From contig NZ_BJML01000001.1 in NCBI RefSeq assembly GCF_006539145.1, positions 620,001 through 684,000 on the forward strand: a stretch of DNA of 64,000 nucleotides, read 5' to 3'. Source of the DNA: Microbacterium testaceum. Lineage in GTDB: Bacteria; Actinomycetota; Actinomycetes; Actinomycetales; Microbacteriaceae. Position 1 is the first letter of the stretch. Every line of letters begins with the position of its first letter. Below the pieces are notes generated by a model. The model worked only from the letters and a program-made list of their open reading frames with translations, searched no databases and was not told the DNA's origin. The position numbers and the translations under genes are program-made. Shown here in pieces: positions 9,755 to 18,843 of the stretch.

Positions 9755-12331
9755 TCAGTGGGCGACGCCGGCCCCCGAGCCGCCGCCGGACACGGCGGCC
9801 ACGACCCGACCGAGCTCTCGCCGCGAGGGCGCTCCGACCTTCATCCGCGCCTGGTAGACGTGCGACTCCACGGTACGGATCGACAAGAACAGGCGCGTAG
9901 CGATCTCGCGGTTGGTGAGACCCTCGTCGGCCAAGAGTGCGATCTCGCGCTCTCGCGTGGTCAGCTCCTCGACAGCCTCCTCGGGGAGGCCATGCATGGT
10001 TCCCCGCGGGATGGCGACAGGGGGCTGGGACTCGGGCGCGTCCGGGGCAGACCACAGGCCGTGCAGCCGGAGCTCATCGACCGGGAGCAGCTCTTCTTCG
10101 CTGGTGCGGGCCGCCACCCGACGGACGGCCGCGACGGCGAGAGGGAGGTCGGTGGTCGCCGCGAGCTGGACGAGCTCGTCGATTTCCGCCTCTTTCGCCT
10201 CTCCCAGCGTGATCAGCCGGAACAAGTCTCGGACGCGTAGTGCGGCGGCAGAGCGGCCACACGAGAGGTCCGCCGCGGCGCGGACGGCCTGCCGCGCCTC
10301 GTCGGTGCGTCCCTCCGCCGTGAGAATCGTCGTCTCCACGTACAGACGGCTGCGCACCAGGAGCGGCGCGGGTCCTGTTCGCAGACGGTTCAGCATCGAT
10401 CGAGCCTCTTCCGTGCGGCCCGCCGTCGCCAGCTCGTCCGCAACGGCGAGCCCGATCATGGTCGCGTCCAGCGGCGTCATCGCCGACGGCTCCCGCGAGA
10501 GCGCGGTGGCGAGTTCCCGCTGCGAGGCCTCCGGACGGCCGATGCAGGCGAGGGCGATCGCGGAGGCGGCCCCGGCGATGGAGAGGTCCTCGGACTCCCC
10601 TTCTCTGGCCGTGATGCGCACTTCGTCCTCGAGACGCTTGTGTATTGCCGTGCCGTCGGCGCCCGCGATCTGGTGGCCGGCAAGCATGCTCAACAGCGCC
10701 CTGAGACGGTCGCGCACGCCGATACCCTCCGGACGTTGACGAGCGTCGAGGATCCGCTCGATCGCTCGGTAGTGCTCCTGGGCGCGGCGCCAGTCTCCGC
10801 GGAAAGTCTGCGCGGATCCGGCCGCGATGAGGGCACGGAGCCGGGCCGCGGGGGTCGCGGAGGGCTCGGTCAGCGCGTGCTCCGCCACCGTCGCGGCCCG
10901 CGCCCCGTCCATGTCGGCGACCGCGCCCGCAGCGTCTTCGAGCAGCGCATCGATCCGGCCGTCCGCGATCGTCGACACGGTGGCGCGGTCCTCGGCCGTT
11001 CCACGAGCGACACGCGCAGCGCGGGATCGTGCGATGCGACGGCGCGTCTGCGTGCCGGCGGTCTGCGCGGGCTCGGGCGACATGCCCGGGTCATCGGGGG
11101 TGGCAAGGCGCGCTTCGAGCCGGAGTTCGGGGTCCTCCACCGCCCGCAGGCCCCGCGCGGCGTGTGCAGCGGCGTGCGCGGTGTCGCCCCGGTCGTTGGC
11201 TTCGCGAGCAGCGTCCAGCGCGACGCGGGCGCGCAGCTCGGGGGAGTACGCCTCCTCACCGGAGGCGCCGACGCCGAGCCGGTGCCAGCGCTCCGACACA
11301 GAGACGGCGATGATCGAGCTCCACCATTCCTCCGCCTCGGTCAGCATGCGCGTGCCGGCCGCCTCCACCAGTGCGTCGATCATGGATGGGCCGAGCTGTC
11401 TCTGCGCCTCCTGGGCGACGAGGTCGTTGGCGGTGAGGCGGCGATCGACGGAGGCGTCGGCGTGCAGGAGCCCCGTCGCGACGAGTGCTTGCACGCTCTC
11501 GGCATCGAAAAGTCGTGTGGCGACGGCGAGTTCGAGGTGGGGGAGCCGCCGCACTCCCGCGAGGCAGGCGAGGTCCTCCCGGGGGAAGTCGGCGACGTGT
11601 TCCGAGAGCGCGACGGCGAGCCGGCTGTGCCGAGCCACGGTCTGCAACGCGGTCAGCGGGTCGCGCCCGATGCGCGCCGCGGCGATCGCCTCGATGATCA
11701 GCTGTCGTAGAAGGGTCCGGGACCCGTCGGCTCGCCACGCGATCGCGGCGCGGGTCGTGTTGTCCAGCAGATCGGCGCCCGGGAAGAGGGCGATCATATC
11801 GAGGGCGTCGTCTGTGCTGAGCTCGGCGAGGTCGATCCGGCGTGCGAGACCGTCGAGCCAGAGGTCGAGAACAGTACGGCGCACGATGTCCGAATCGTCA
11901 GGGCGGGAGAGCGATCGAGCGCGCGCCGTACGCATCCCCACGACCGCCGTCACCCGACCCGCGGCGATGCCTCGGGCGAGGGCCCGCGTCGACGCGACAT
12001 CGAGCGAGTCGACATCGTCGACGACCGCCACACCCTCGACGACGCTCGTGGCGGTGTGCTCGCTGAGGGCGCGGAGCCCGACGTGCCCGGAGGCGTCGAT
12101 GGCTCCGAACTCGACGTTCGACAGCGCGCAGGACGTCCGCAGCTCGACAGCAAGAGCGTCGTGCCGCTTCAGTTCTGCGGCGATGGTGCGCAGAAGATAG
12201 CTTCGTCCGCTCCCGCGCGGACCCGCCAGCACCAGCGATGTGCCGCCTCGAGCTCGCTTCGCCAGCGCCGCAGCATCCCGGTCCGTTCCGACCAGCCCTC
12301 TCGACCACTTCGTCGAACGGTCTTCCCCCAT
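9755..12331 (-). CDS. Large LuxR-family transcriptional regulator with degenerate ATPase domain
   Basis: This 858-residue protein has the layout of LAL/MalT-like regulators: an N-terminal P-loop ATPase, a long helical middle, and a C-terminal LuxR-type HTH (TTREREIALLADEGLTNREI then RTVESHVY, about residues 790-835). The Walker A region reads GPRGSGRS at residues 37-44, with arginine where the invariant lysine should be; a Walker B-like VAVVDDVDSL is present. ATP hydrolysis may therefore be lost or altered. Target genes are unknown. It is divergent from miaB and convergent with recX. The start at 12331 follows GGGGAGAAGA; the longer frame upstream looks non-coding. Confidence 0.83.
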   Translation of the reverse strand: MGEDRSTKWSRGLVGTDRDAAALAKRARGGTSLVLAGPRGSGRSYLLRTIAAELKRHDALAVELRTSCALSNVEFGAIDASGHVGLRALSEHTATSVVEGVAVVDDVDSLDVASTRALARGIAAGRVTAVVGMRTARARSLSRPDDSDIVRRTVLDLWLDGLARRIDLAELSTDDALDMIALFPGADLLDNTTRAAIAWRADGSRTLLRQLIIEAIAAARIGRDPLTALQTVARHSRLAVALSEHVADFPREDLACLAGVRRLPHLELAVATRLFDAESVQALVATGLLHADASVDRRLTANDLVAQEAQRQLGPSMIDALVEAAGTRMLTEAEEWWSSIIAVSVSERWHRLGVGASGEEAYSPELRARVALDAAREANDRGDTAHAAAHAARGLRAVEDPELRLEARLATPDDPGMSPEPAQTAGTQTRRRIARSRAARVARGTAEDRATVSTIADGRIDALLEDAAGAVADMDGARAATVAEHALTEPSATPAARLRALIAAGSAQTFRGDWRRAQEHYRAIERILDARQRPEGIGVRDRLRALLSMLAGHQIAGADGTAIHKRLEDEVRITAREGESEDLSIAGAASAIALACIGRPEASQRELATALSREPSAMTPLDATMIGLAVADELATAGRTEEARSMLNRLRTGPAPLLVRSRLYVETTILTAEGRTDEARQAVRAAADLSCGRSAAALRVRDLFRLITLGEAKEAEIDELVQLAATTDLPLAVAAVRRVAARTSEEELLPVDELRLHGLWSAPDAPESQPPVAIPRGTMHGLPEEAVEELTTREREIALLADEGLTNREIATRLFLSIRTVESHVYQARMKVGAPSRRELGRVVAAVSGGGSGAGVAH

Positions 12332-12531
12332 ACTCTTCTCCCCCCGGAGACCGCCCGTGGATCTTGTAGGCGGTGACGTGTCCCCCAAATTACCTACACG
12401 AGACGCACTTTCTTGTCCGGAATACGCACCCTTTGACCCGGTATGCGCCAGAAGGTGCGAGCTCCGTGGGGGAGGGGATCGCACGCGAACAGACGGTCGA
12501 GGCGGTGCCGACGTTTAGACTTGCTCGCATC
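12332..12531. promoter_or_regulatory. Divergent promoter region, LuxR regulator / miaB
   Basis: About 200 bp with lower GC than the surroundings separate the divergent genes. TAGACT at 12516-12521, 10 nt before the miaB ATG, is the likely miaB -10. The minus-strand promoter is not clear to me. Confidence 0.5.
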
Positions 12532-14079
12532 ATGACCACCCCCGTTTCGACCCCGACGCTCATCGAACCGTCCGCCGCCGCTCACGGTGTCGATGGCCCG
12601 CGCACCTACGAGGTCCGTACGTTCGGCTGCCAGATGAATGTGCACGATTCGGAGCGGCTTTCGGGCTCGCTCGAGAGTGCAGGATACGTCCGCGCGGACG
12701 CCGGCGCCGAGGCGGACGTCGTCGTGATCAACACCTGCGCGGTGCGCGACAACGCCGCCGGCAAGCTCTATGGAACCCTGGGGCACCTGAAGTCGCGCAA
12801 GGATGCGCACGCCGGGATGCAGATCGCCGTCGGCGGTTGCCTCGCCCAGATGGACAAAGAGGCCGTCCAGCAGAAGGCTCCATGGGTCGACGTGGTGTTC
12901 GGCACGCACAACATGGGCTCACTGCCCGGCATGCTCGAGCGTGCACGTCACAACGGCGAAGCCGAGCTCGAGATCCTGGAGTCGCTGGAGATCTTCCCCT
13001 CGACGTTGCCGACCAAGCGCGATTCCGTCCACAGCGGATGGGTGTCGATCTCGGTCGGCTGCAACAACACCTGCACCTTCTGCATCGTGCCGAGCCTGCG
13101 CGGGAAGGAGAAGGACCGCCGCCCCGGCGACATCCTGAACGAGATCCGCCTGCTGGTCGATGACGGCGCCATCGAGGTCACCCTGCTCGGGCAGAACGTC
13201 AACTCGTACGGCGTCGAGTTCGGAGACCGTCTCGCCTTCGGCAAGCTGCTGCGCGCTGCGGGCGAGATCGAGGGCCTCGAGCGCATCCGTTTCACGAGCC
13301 CTCACCCGGCTGCCTTCACCGACGACGTGATCGCGGCCATGGCGGAGACCCCCGCCGTCATGCCGCAGCTGCACATGCCGCTGCAGTCGGGCTCGGATCG
13401 CATCCTCAAGGCGATGCGCCGCTCGTATCGTAGCGAGAAGTTCCTCGGCATCCTGGACCGTGTGCGCGAGCGAATTCCGAACGCGGCCATCACGACCGAC
13501 ATCATCGTGGGCTTCCCCGGTGAGACCGAGCAGGATTTCCAAGAGACGCTGCGGGTCGTCGAGGCCGCGCGCTTCTCGAGCGCCTTCACGTTCCAGTACT
13601 CGATCCGCGAGGGCACCCCCGCAGCGACCATGGCCGATCAGGTGCCCAAGGCCGTCGTGCAGGAGCGTTACGAGCGCCTGCTCGCGCTGCAGGACCGCAT
13701 CGCGGCCGAGGAGAATCAGAAGCAGCTGGGTCGCACGCTCGAGGTGCTCGTCTCGGCCGGTGAGGGTAAGAAGGACGCCTCGACCCACCGTCTGACCGGT
13801 CGCGCCGAAGACAACCGCTTGGTGCACTTCGAGCTGCCGGAGGGGTCGCCTCTCCCGCGCCCTGGCGACGTGGTGTCCGTCACGGTGACCCACGCGGCGC
13901 CCTTCCATCTGCTCGCCGATGCCCCCGACGGAGCACCGCTGCGCATCCGCCGGACGCGCGCGGGCGACGCGTGGGATCGTTCGCAGGCCGAGTCCTGCGG
14001 CGTCCCGGTGCCGGCGGGCGAGAGCGGCGTGGCGCGCGCCGTGTCGCTGGGCCTTCCCACCCTTCGCGTCGGCGTGTGA
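12532..14079 (+). CDS. miaB: tRNA-2-methylthio-N6-dimethylallyladenosine synthase
   Basis: This 515-residue radical-SAM methylthiotransferase acts on A37 of tRNAs reading UNN codons. The N-terminal cluster cysteines are in [18 protein letters not shown] and GGCLAQ. The radical-SAM CxxxCxxC is GCNNTCTFC (about residue 183), and a C-terminal TRAM domain follows. The ATG at 12532 follows a -10 like TAGACT. The stop overlaps the GTG of miaA, which makes the substrate of this enzyme, so the two sequential steps are co-translated. Confidence 0.96.
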   Translation: MTTPVSTPTLIEPSAAAHGVDGPRTYEVRTFGCQMNVHDSERLSGSLESAGYVRADAGAEADVVVINTCAVRDNAAGKLYGTLGHLKSRKDAHAGMQIAVGGCLAQMDKEAVQQKAPWVDVVFGTHNMGSLPGMLERARHNGEAELEILESLEIFPSTLPTKRDSVHSGWVSISVGCNNTCTFCIVPSLRGKEKDRRPGDILNEIRLLVDDGAIEVTLLGQNVNSYGVEFGDRLAFGKLLRAAGEIEGLERIRFTSPHPAAFTDDVIAAMAETPAVMPQLHMPLQSGSDRILKAMRRSYRSEKFLGILDRVRERIPNAAITTDIIVGFPGETEQDFQETLRVVEAARFSSAFTFQYSIREGTPAATMADQVPKAVVQERYERLLALQDRIAAEENQKQLGRTLEVLVSAGEGKKDASTHRLTGRAEDNRLVHFELPEGSPLPRPGDVVSVTVTHAAPFHLLADAPDGAPLRIRRTRAGDAWDRSQAESCGVPVPAGESGVARAVSLGLPTLRVGV

Positions 14080-15005
14080 CCGCGCCCGTCCTCTGGGCCG
14101 TCGTCGGCGCGACCGGGACGGGCAAGACCGGTCTTTCGCTCGATCTCGCCGAGGCTGTGGCCGCCCGCGGACGGCGGGCGGAGATCGTCAACGCCGACGC
14201 CATGCAGCTGTATCGCGGCATGGACATCGGCACCGCCAAACTTCCTGAGACCGAGCGTCGCGGCATCCCGCACCATCTCTTCGACGCGCTCGCGGTCACC
14301 GACGAGGCCGCGGTGGCCTGGTATCAGGATGCCGCCCGCACGGCGATCCGAGAGATCCACGGTCGGGGGTCCGACGCGATCCTCGTGGGCGGATCGGGGC
14401 TCTACGTCTCGAGCGTTCTCTGGGACTTCCGCTTCCCCCCGCGCGACGAGAAGCTGCGCGTCGAACTCGAGGACGAGCTCGAGCGACACGGTTCGGGTGT
14501 GCTCTTCGCACGTCTCCGCGAGGCCGACCCCGCGGCCGCCGAGCGCATCGACCCGCGCAATGGCCGCCGGGTCGTCCGCGCCCTCGAGGTGCTGGCACAG
14601 GGCGACCAGACGCACGGTGGTGCTCTCCCCGAGGCGCCGGAGTTCTGGCATCCGGCGACCCGGATCGTGGCCACCGCCGTCGACCGCGAGGAGCTCGTGC
14701 CGCTACTCGACGCGCGCGTCGAGCGGATGTGGGCGGACGGGCTGCTCGACGAGGTCGACGCGCTGCGCGCGGAGGGCCTCGAGCGCGGCGCGACCGCGGG
14801 GCGGGCGATCGGATACGCGCAGGCCCTCGGGCACCTCCGGGGCGAACTCACCCGGGACCAGGCCATCGCCGAGACTCAGGCGCTCACGCGGCGCTACGCG
14901 CGTCGGCAGGTGTCGTGGTTCCGGCGGTATGCCGGAGCCCTCTGGGTCGATGCGCGGACCGCGGATGCCGGGCTCCTGGCATCCCGAGTGGGGGAGGAAT
15001 CGTGA
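14076..15005 (+). CDS. miaA: tRNA dimethylallyltransferase
   Basis: This 309-residue enzyme adds the dimethylallyl group to A37 of tRNA before MiaB acts. The P-loop GATGTGKT is at residues 11-18, and [15 protein letters not shown] and [14 protein letters not shown] are family hallmarks. The GTG start overlaps the miaB stop, and its own stop overlaps the next GTG, giving a tight three-gene unit. Confidence 0.95.
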   Translation: MTAPVLWAVVGATGTGKTGLSLDLAEAVAARGRRAEIVNADAMQLYRGMDIGTAKLPETERRGIPHHLFDALAVTDEAAVAWYQDAARTAIREIHGRGSDAILVGGSGLYVSSVLWDFRFPPRDEKLRVELEDELERHGSGVLFARLREADPAAAERIDPRNGRRVVRALEVLAQGDQTHGGALPEAPEFWHPATRIVATAVDREELVPLLDARVERMWADGLLDEVDALRAEGLERGATAGRAIGYAQALGHLRGELTRDQAIAETQALTRRYARRQVSWFRRYAGALWVDARTADAGLLASRVGEES

Positions 15006-15442
15006 CGATCGACATCCGGGCATTCGAGGCGACCGATGAGGACGCCGTCGTAGCGCTGTGGGAAGAAGCGGGTCTCACCCGTCCGTGGAACGATCCGCGC
15101 GCCGACATCCGCCGCAAGCTGACCGTGCAGCCGGAGCTCTTCCTCGTGGCGGTCGACGACGCCCGGATCGTCGGCAGTGTGATGGCGGGATACGACGGCC
15201 ACCGCGGCTGGCTCTACTACCTCGCCGCCGCGGCCTCGCATCGTGGCCGTGGAATCGGTCGGCTCCTCGTGGCGGAGGCGGAGCGTCTGCTCGAAGCGAT
15301 GGGCTGCCCCAAGGTGCAGCTCATGGTGCGTCCCGACAACACCGGTGCACGTGGGTTCTACGACGCGCTCGGCTACGAGCCCTTCGACACCTGGGCGACC
15401 GGCAAGCGGCTCGTCGTGGACGGGCCCTCGTCCTCGGCATGA
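15002..15442 (+). CDS. GNAT family acetyltransferase (YpeA-like)
   Basis: This 146-residue acetyltransferase resembles the YpeA group. [18 protein letters not shown] (about residues 81-98) is the acetyl-CoA loop, and [19 protein letters not shown] follows. The substrate is unknown. The GTG start overlaps the miaA stop by 4 nt, so it is translationally coupled to miaBA; a functional link to tRNA modification is not evident. Confidence 0.85.
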   Translation: MTIDIRAFEATDEDAVVALWEEAGLTRPWNDPRADIRRKLTVQPELFLVAVDDARIVGSVMAGYDGHRGWLYYLAAAASHRGRGIGRLLVAEAERLLEAMGCPKVQLMVRPDNTGARGFYDALGYEPFDTWATGKRLVVDGPSSSA

Positions 15443-15468
15443 GCGGCCAGCGCGCGGCGACCGCTCTC

Positions 15469-15480
15469 TAGACTGGGCGC
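15469..15480 (+). promoter_or_regulatory. Leaderless promoter -10 of dapF (TAGACT)
   Basis: TAGACT at 15469-15474 is followed by 6 nt and the dapF ATG at 15481; no Shine-Dalgarno is visible. Confidence 0.7.
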
Positions 15481-16335
15481 ATGGCGACTCTCGCGTTCAC
15501 CAAGGGGCACGGCACCGGCAACGACTTCGTGGTGGTGGCCGACCCCGACGGGGAACTCGAGCTCTCCGACGCGCAGATCGCCGTGCTCTGCGACCGTCAC
15601 TTCGGCATCGGAGCCGACGGGTTGCTGCGTGTTGTCCGTTCCGCCGCTCTCGATGAGGGCGCCGAGGCCGCGGCATCCGGTGCCGAATGGTTCATGGACT
15701 ACCGCAATGCCGACGGATCGAAGGCGGAGATGTGCGGGAACGGCACGCGCGTGTTCGCCCGGTACCTGAGCGACACCGGTCTCGCCACGCTCGACGGAGG
15801 GCTGCGCATCGGCACGCGCGCGGGGGTGAAGACCCTCACGCGCAGCGAACGCGGTTACGAGGTCGACCTGGGCGTCTACGCGATCGAGGGCGATGAGACG
15901 CTCGTGCGCGCCAAGGGGCTGCCGGTCGCGCGCCCGGGGGTGGGAGTCGACGTCGGCAACCCGCACGTGGTGGTGGCACTGTCCTCGGAGGCGGAGCTCG
16001 AGGGGCTCGATCTCACGTACCAGCCGGTCCTCGACCCGTCTCCCCGTCACGGTGCGAACGTCGAGTTCGTCGTTCCGTCCGACCCGCTCGTGCGCGACGG
16101 GGTCGGCGCGATCCGCCTGCGCGTGTTCGAGCGCGGAGTGGGGGAGACGCTGAGCTGCGGCACCGGCGTGGCCGCGGCAGCCCTGGCTGTGCGGCACTGG
16201 GCAGGGGTGGCCGCCCCCGACTCCTGGGTCGTCGATACGCCCGGGGGAACGTTGGGCGTGCGCGTGGCCGAGGGTCGCGTCTTTCTGTCGGGCCCGGCAT
16301 CGCTGGTGTTCACGGGCGAGGTCGCGCTCGCCTGA
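15481..16335 (+). CDS. dapF: Diaminopimelate epimerase
   Basis: This 284-residue cofactor-independent racemase converts LL- to meso-diaminopimelate for peptidoglycan and lysine. Both catalytic cysteines are present in family context: [14 protein letters not shown] and [14 protein letters not shown]. The N-terminus [14 protein letters not shown] is typical. It is converged on by the downstream methyltransferase gene. Confidence 0.96.
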   Translation: MATLAFTKGHGTGNDFVVVADPDGELELSDAQIAVLCDRHFGIGADGLLRVVRSAALDEGAEAAASGAEWFMDYRNADGSKAEMCGNGTRVFARYLSDTGLATLDGGLRIGTRAGVKTLTRSERGYEVDLGVYAIEGDETLVRAKGLPVARPGVGVDVGNPHVVVALSSEAELEGLDLTYQPVLDPSPRHGANVEFVVPSDPLVRDGVGAIRLRVFERGVGETLSCGTGVAAAALAVRHWAGVAAPDSWVVDTPGGTLGVRVAEGRVFLSGPASLVFTGEVALA

Positions 16336-16475
16336 GGCGCGCGGCCTTCTCGTGGACGCGCGAGATCACACGGTGGCGTGAGGTGCCCCGATCGGCGCAC
16401 GAGCGATCGGATGACAGAACGCGGACGGTGCGATCGCGGCATCCGGTCGCGGCGCGGCGAGGAGGAGTCTCGGCG

Positions 16476-17120
16476 TCAGGAGACGACGTCGATGAGCTCG
16501 CTCGGCGGCGAACCGTGCTTGCGCACGCGCAGCACACGGAAGCCGCGGCCGGTGGCTGCGCGCTGCACGCCGTACCCCTCCGGGAAGGTCGCCGCGAGCC
16601 AGCGCTGCAGGGAGTCGGAGCCGAGATTGCGCTGGACGACGAACCAACCGTCGCTGCGCTCCGAGAGGCGCGGGATCCAGTGCTGGAGCATGCTGTGCAA
16701 CTCGGACTTGCCGACGCGGATCGGCGGATTGGACCGGATGGTGCGGAACGACACGTCGTCGGGAACATCCTCGGGCCGCACCGCGTTGATGTTGTGGAGG
16801 CCGTGGGAATCCGCGTTCCGCCTCACGAGATCGAGAGCACGCTCGTTGACGTCGACCGCCCAGATGGTCGCGTGCGGTGAGGCGAGCGCCAGCGACAGCG
16901 AGATCGGACCCCACCCGCACCCCAGGTCGAGGAAGTGCCCACCGGCGGGAGGGGGCGGGGTGTTCGCGAGCAGCACCGAGGTGCCGGCATCCACGTGGTC
17001 GGGACTGAAGACGCCGCCGGCCGTGACCACCTCGAGTTCTCGACCGGCCAGCGTCACGCGAAGGCGGCGGAGCTGCTCGGGACTCGACGGCGACGCGCTG
17101 AAGTAGTGCTCGCTCCCCAT
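16476..17120 (-). CDS. Class I SAM-dependent methyltransferase, RsmC-like
   Basis: This 214-residue methyltransferase of the RsmC/RlmG type probably modifies guanine N2 in rRNA. SAM motif I DLGCGWGPISLSLA is near residue 75, and NPPIRVGK matches the NPPF catalytic motif of N2-guanine enzymes. It is shorter than E. coli RsmC, lacking the N-terminal pseudo-methyltransferase half, as usual in actinobacteria. The start at 17120 gives MGSEHYFSASP and has a leaderless promoter in front. The exact rRNA target is uncertain. Confidence 0.85.
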   Translation of the reverse strand: MGSEHYFSASPSSPEQLRRLRVTLAGRELEVVTAGGVFSPDHVDAGTSVLLANTPPPPAGGHFLDLGCGWGPISLSLALASPHATIWAVDVNERALDLVRRNADSHGLHNINAVRPEDVPDDVSFRTIRSNPPIRVGKSELHSMLQHWIPRLSERSDGWFVVQRNLGSDSLQRWLAATFPEGYGVQRAATGRGFRVLRVRKHGSPPSELIDVVS

Positions 17121-17132
17121 CACGCCAGGATA
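17121..17132 (-). promoter_or_regulatory. Leaderless promoter -10 (TATCCT) of the RsmC-like gene
   Basis: On the minus strand TATCCT (17132-17127) is followed by 6 nt and the ATG at 17120. Confidence 0.65.
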
Positions 17133-17162
17133 TCCGACCGGCCCCCACGCCGCCGGGCCGGA

Positions 17163-17206
17163 TAAAGTGCCAGAACACGCGGGAACACCGCGAACGGAAG
17201 GAACCC
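17163..17206 (+). promoter_or_regulatory. hflX promoter -10 and ribosome-binding site
   Basis: TAAAGT at 17163-17168 is a likely -10. GGAAGGAA lies about 6 nt before the hflX ATG, so this is a conventional leadered transcript, unlike many neighbours. Confidence 0.55.
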
Positions 17207-18724
17207 ATGACCGAACAGACCACACCCCCGAGCACCGACGCGTCTCCGGTGGATCCGGTGGACCGTGTGCTCTCGCGCGCCGAAGCGCACCGAGGGGTCC
17301 GGGTCTTCGGTGCCGCGCAAGCTCTCCAGGACGTCACCACGGCCTACGGCGGCGACTCCGACGGCGACCAGTGGGACCGCGAGGAACGTGCGGCGTTGCG
17401 TCGCGTCGCCGGTCTCTCGACCGAGCTCGAAGACGTCACCGAGGTCGAGTACCGACAGTTGCGCCTCGAGAACGTCGTGCTCGTCGGCGTGCACCCCCAG
17501 GGCGAGCAGGCGGATGCCGAGAACTCGCTGCGCGAACTGTCGGCGCTGGCCGAGACGGCCGGTGCCGTCGTCCTCGACGGCGTGCTGCAGCGGCGGCCCC
17601 ATCCGGATCCGGCGACCTACGTCGGACGCGGCAAGGCGGCGGAACTGCGCGACATCGTCGCCGCCGTCGGTGCCGACACCGTGATCGCCGACACCGAACT
17701 GGCCCCCAGCCAGCGGCGCGCCCTCGAAGACGTCGTGAAGGTCAAGGTGATCGATCGCACGACGGTGATCCTCGACATCTTCAGCCAGCATGCGAAGAGT
17801 CGCGAGGGAAAGGCTCAGGTCGAGCTCGCGCAGCTCGAATACCTGCTCCCGCGCCTGCGCGGATGGGGCGACTCCATGTCGCGTCAGGCCGGTGGACAGG
17901 TGGGCGCGGGCGGCGCCGGCATGGGTTCGCGCGGTCCCGGTGAGACGAAGATCGAACTCGATCGCCGTCGCATCCGCACGAAGATGGCGCTTCTGCGCAA
18001 GCAGTTGCGTGATTTCGCGCCGGCCCGCGAGGCCAAGCGCGCCGAACGCAAGCGGCACACGATCCCCTCCGTCGCGATCGCCGGGTACACCAACGCCGGT
18101 AAGTCGAGCCTGCTCAACCGCCTGACGAGCGCCGGAGTGCTCGTCGAGAACGCCTTGTTCGCGACCCTGGATGCCACGGTCCGTCGCTCCGAGACGAGTG
18201 ACGGCCGCGTCTACACGTTGACCGACACGGTCGGCTTCGTTCGGAACCTCCCGCATCAGCTCGTCGAAGCGTTCCGCTCCACGCTCGAGGAGGTCGGCGA
18301 CGCCGACGTCATCCTCCACGTCGTCGATGCCTCGCATCCCGACCCGGCCGCGCAGCTGATGACGGTACGCGATGTGATGGGCGACGTCGACGCGAACTTC
18401 GGTCAGGAGATCGTGGTCTTCAACAAGGCGGACCTGGTCGGCGAAGACGACCGTCTCGTGCTGCGAGGGCTCGCGCCGAACGCGAAGTTCGTCTCGTCCC
18501 GGACGGGAGAGGGCATCGAGGAGCTGCGCGCCGCCATCGAGGACGCCCTGCCGCGGCCGGCGGTCGAGGTGCAGGCGATCGTTCCCTACGACCGTGGCGA
18601 CCTCGTCTCTGCCGTGCACGAGAGCGGATTGATCGTCGCCCAGGAGCACCGCGAGAGCGGGACGTTCCTGCACGCTCACGTGGGCGCGCGCCTCGCGGCG
18701 GAGCTCGCCGCGTTCGGAGCCTGA
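17207..18724 (+). CDS. hflX: GTPase HflX
   Basis: This 505-residue ribosome-associated GTPase splits or rescues stalled 70S ribosomes under stress. The N-terminal HflX domain carries YVGRGKAAEL and a glycine-rich linker GAGGAGMGSRGPGETKIELD. The G domain has G1 GYTNAGKSSL (about residue 290), G3 DTVGF and G4 NKAD. The protein is slightly longer than average because of an acidic N-terminus. It ends at a strong terminator. Confidence 0.95.
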   Translation: MTEQTTPPSTDASPVDPVDRVLSRAEAHRGVRVFGAAQALQDVTTAYGGDSDGDQWDREERAALRRVAGLSTELEDVTEVEYRQLRLENVVLVGVHPQGEQADAENSLRELSALAETAGAVVLDGVLQRRPHPDPATYVGRGKAAELRDIVAAVGADTVIADTELAPSQRRALEDVVKVKVIDRTTVILDIFSQHAKSREGKAQVELAQLEYLLPRLRGWGDSMSRQAGGQVGAGGAGMGSRGPGETKIELDRRRIRTKMALLRKQLRDFAPAREAKRAERKRHTIPSVAIAGYTNAGKSSLLNRLTSAGVLVENALFATLDATVRRSETSDGRVYTLTDTVGFVRNLPHQLVEAFRSTLEEVGDADVILHVVDASHPDPAAQLMTVRDVMGDVDANFGQEIVVFNKADLVGEDDRLVLRGLAPNAKFVSSRTGEGIEELRAAIEDALPRPAVEVQAIVPYDRGDLVSAVHESGLIVAQEHRESGTFLHAHVGARLAAELAAFGA

Positions 18725-18738
18725 TCCCCGGTCGGATC

Positions 18739-18777
18739 ACGGGCCTCCGCGCTTCGGCGTGGGGGCCCGTCCCTTTT
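18739..18777 (+). terminator. Intrinsic terminator of hflX
   Basis: A 14-bp stem including G-T pairs (18739-18752 with 18757-18770) with a TTCG loop precedes a T-rich tail CCCTTTT, 15 nt after the hflX stop. Confidence 0.8.
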
Positions 18778-18843
18778 GCCTCCGTCGGCCGCGCGGGGCG
18801 CCTCCGCCCGGAGGGTTGTCTGCGCCTCCGGCGCCTCGAGAGG

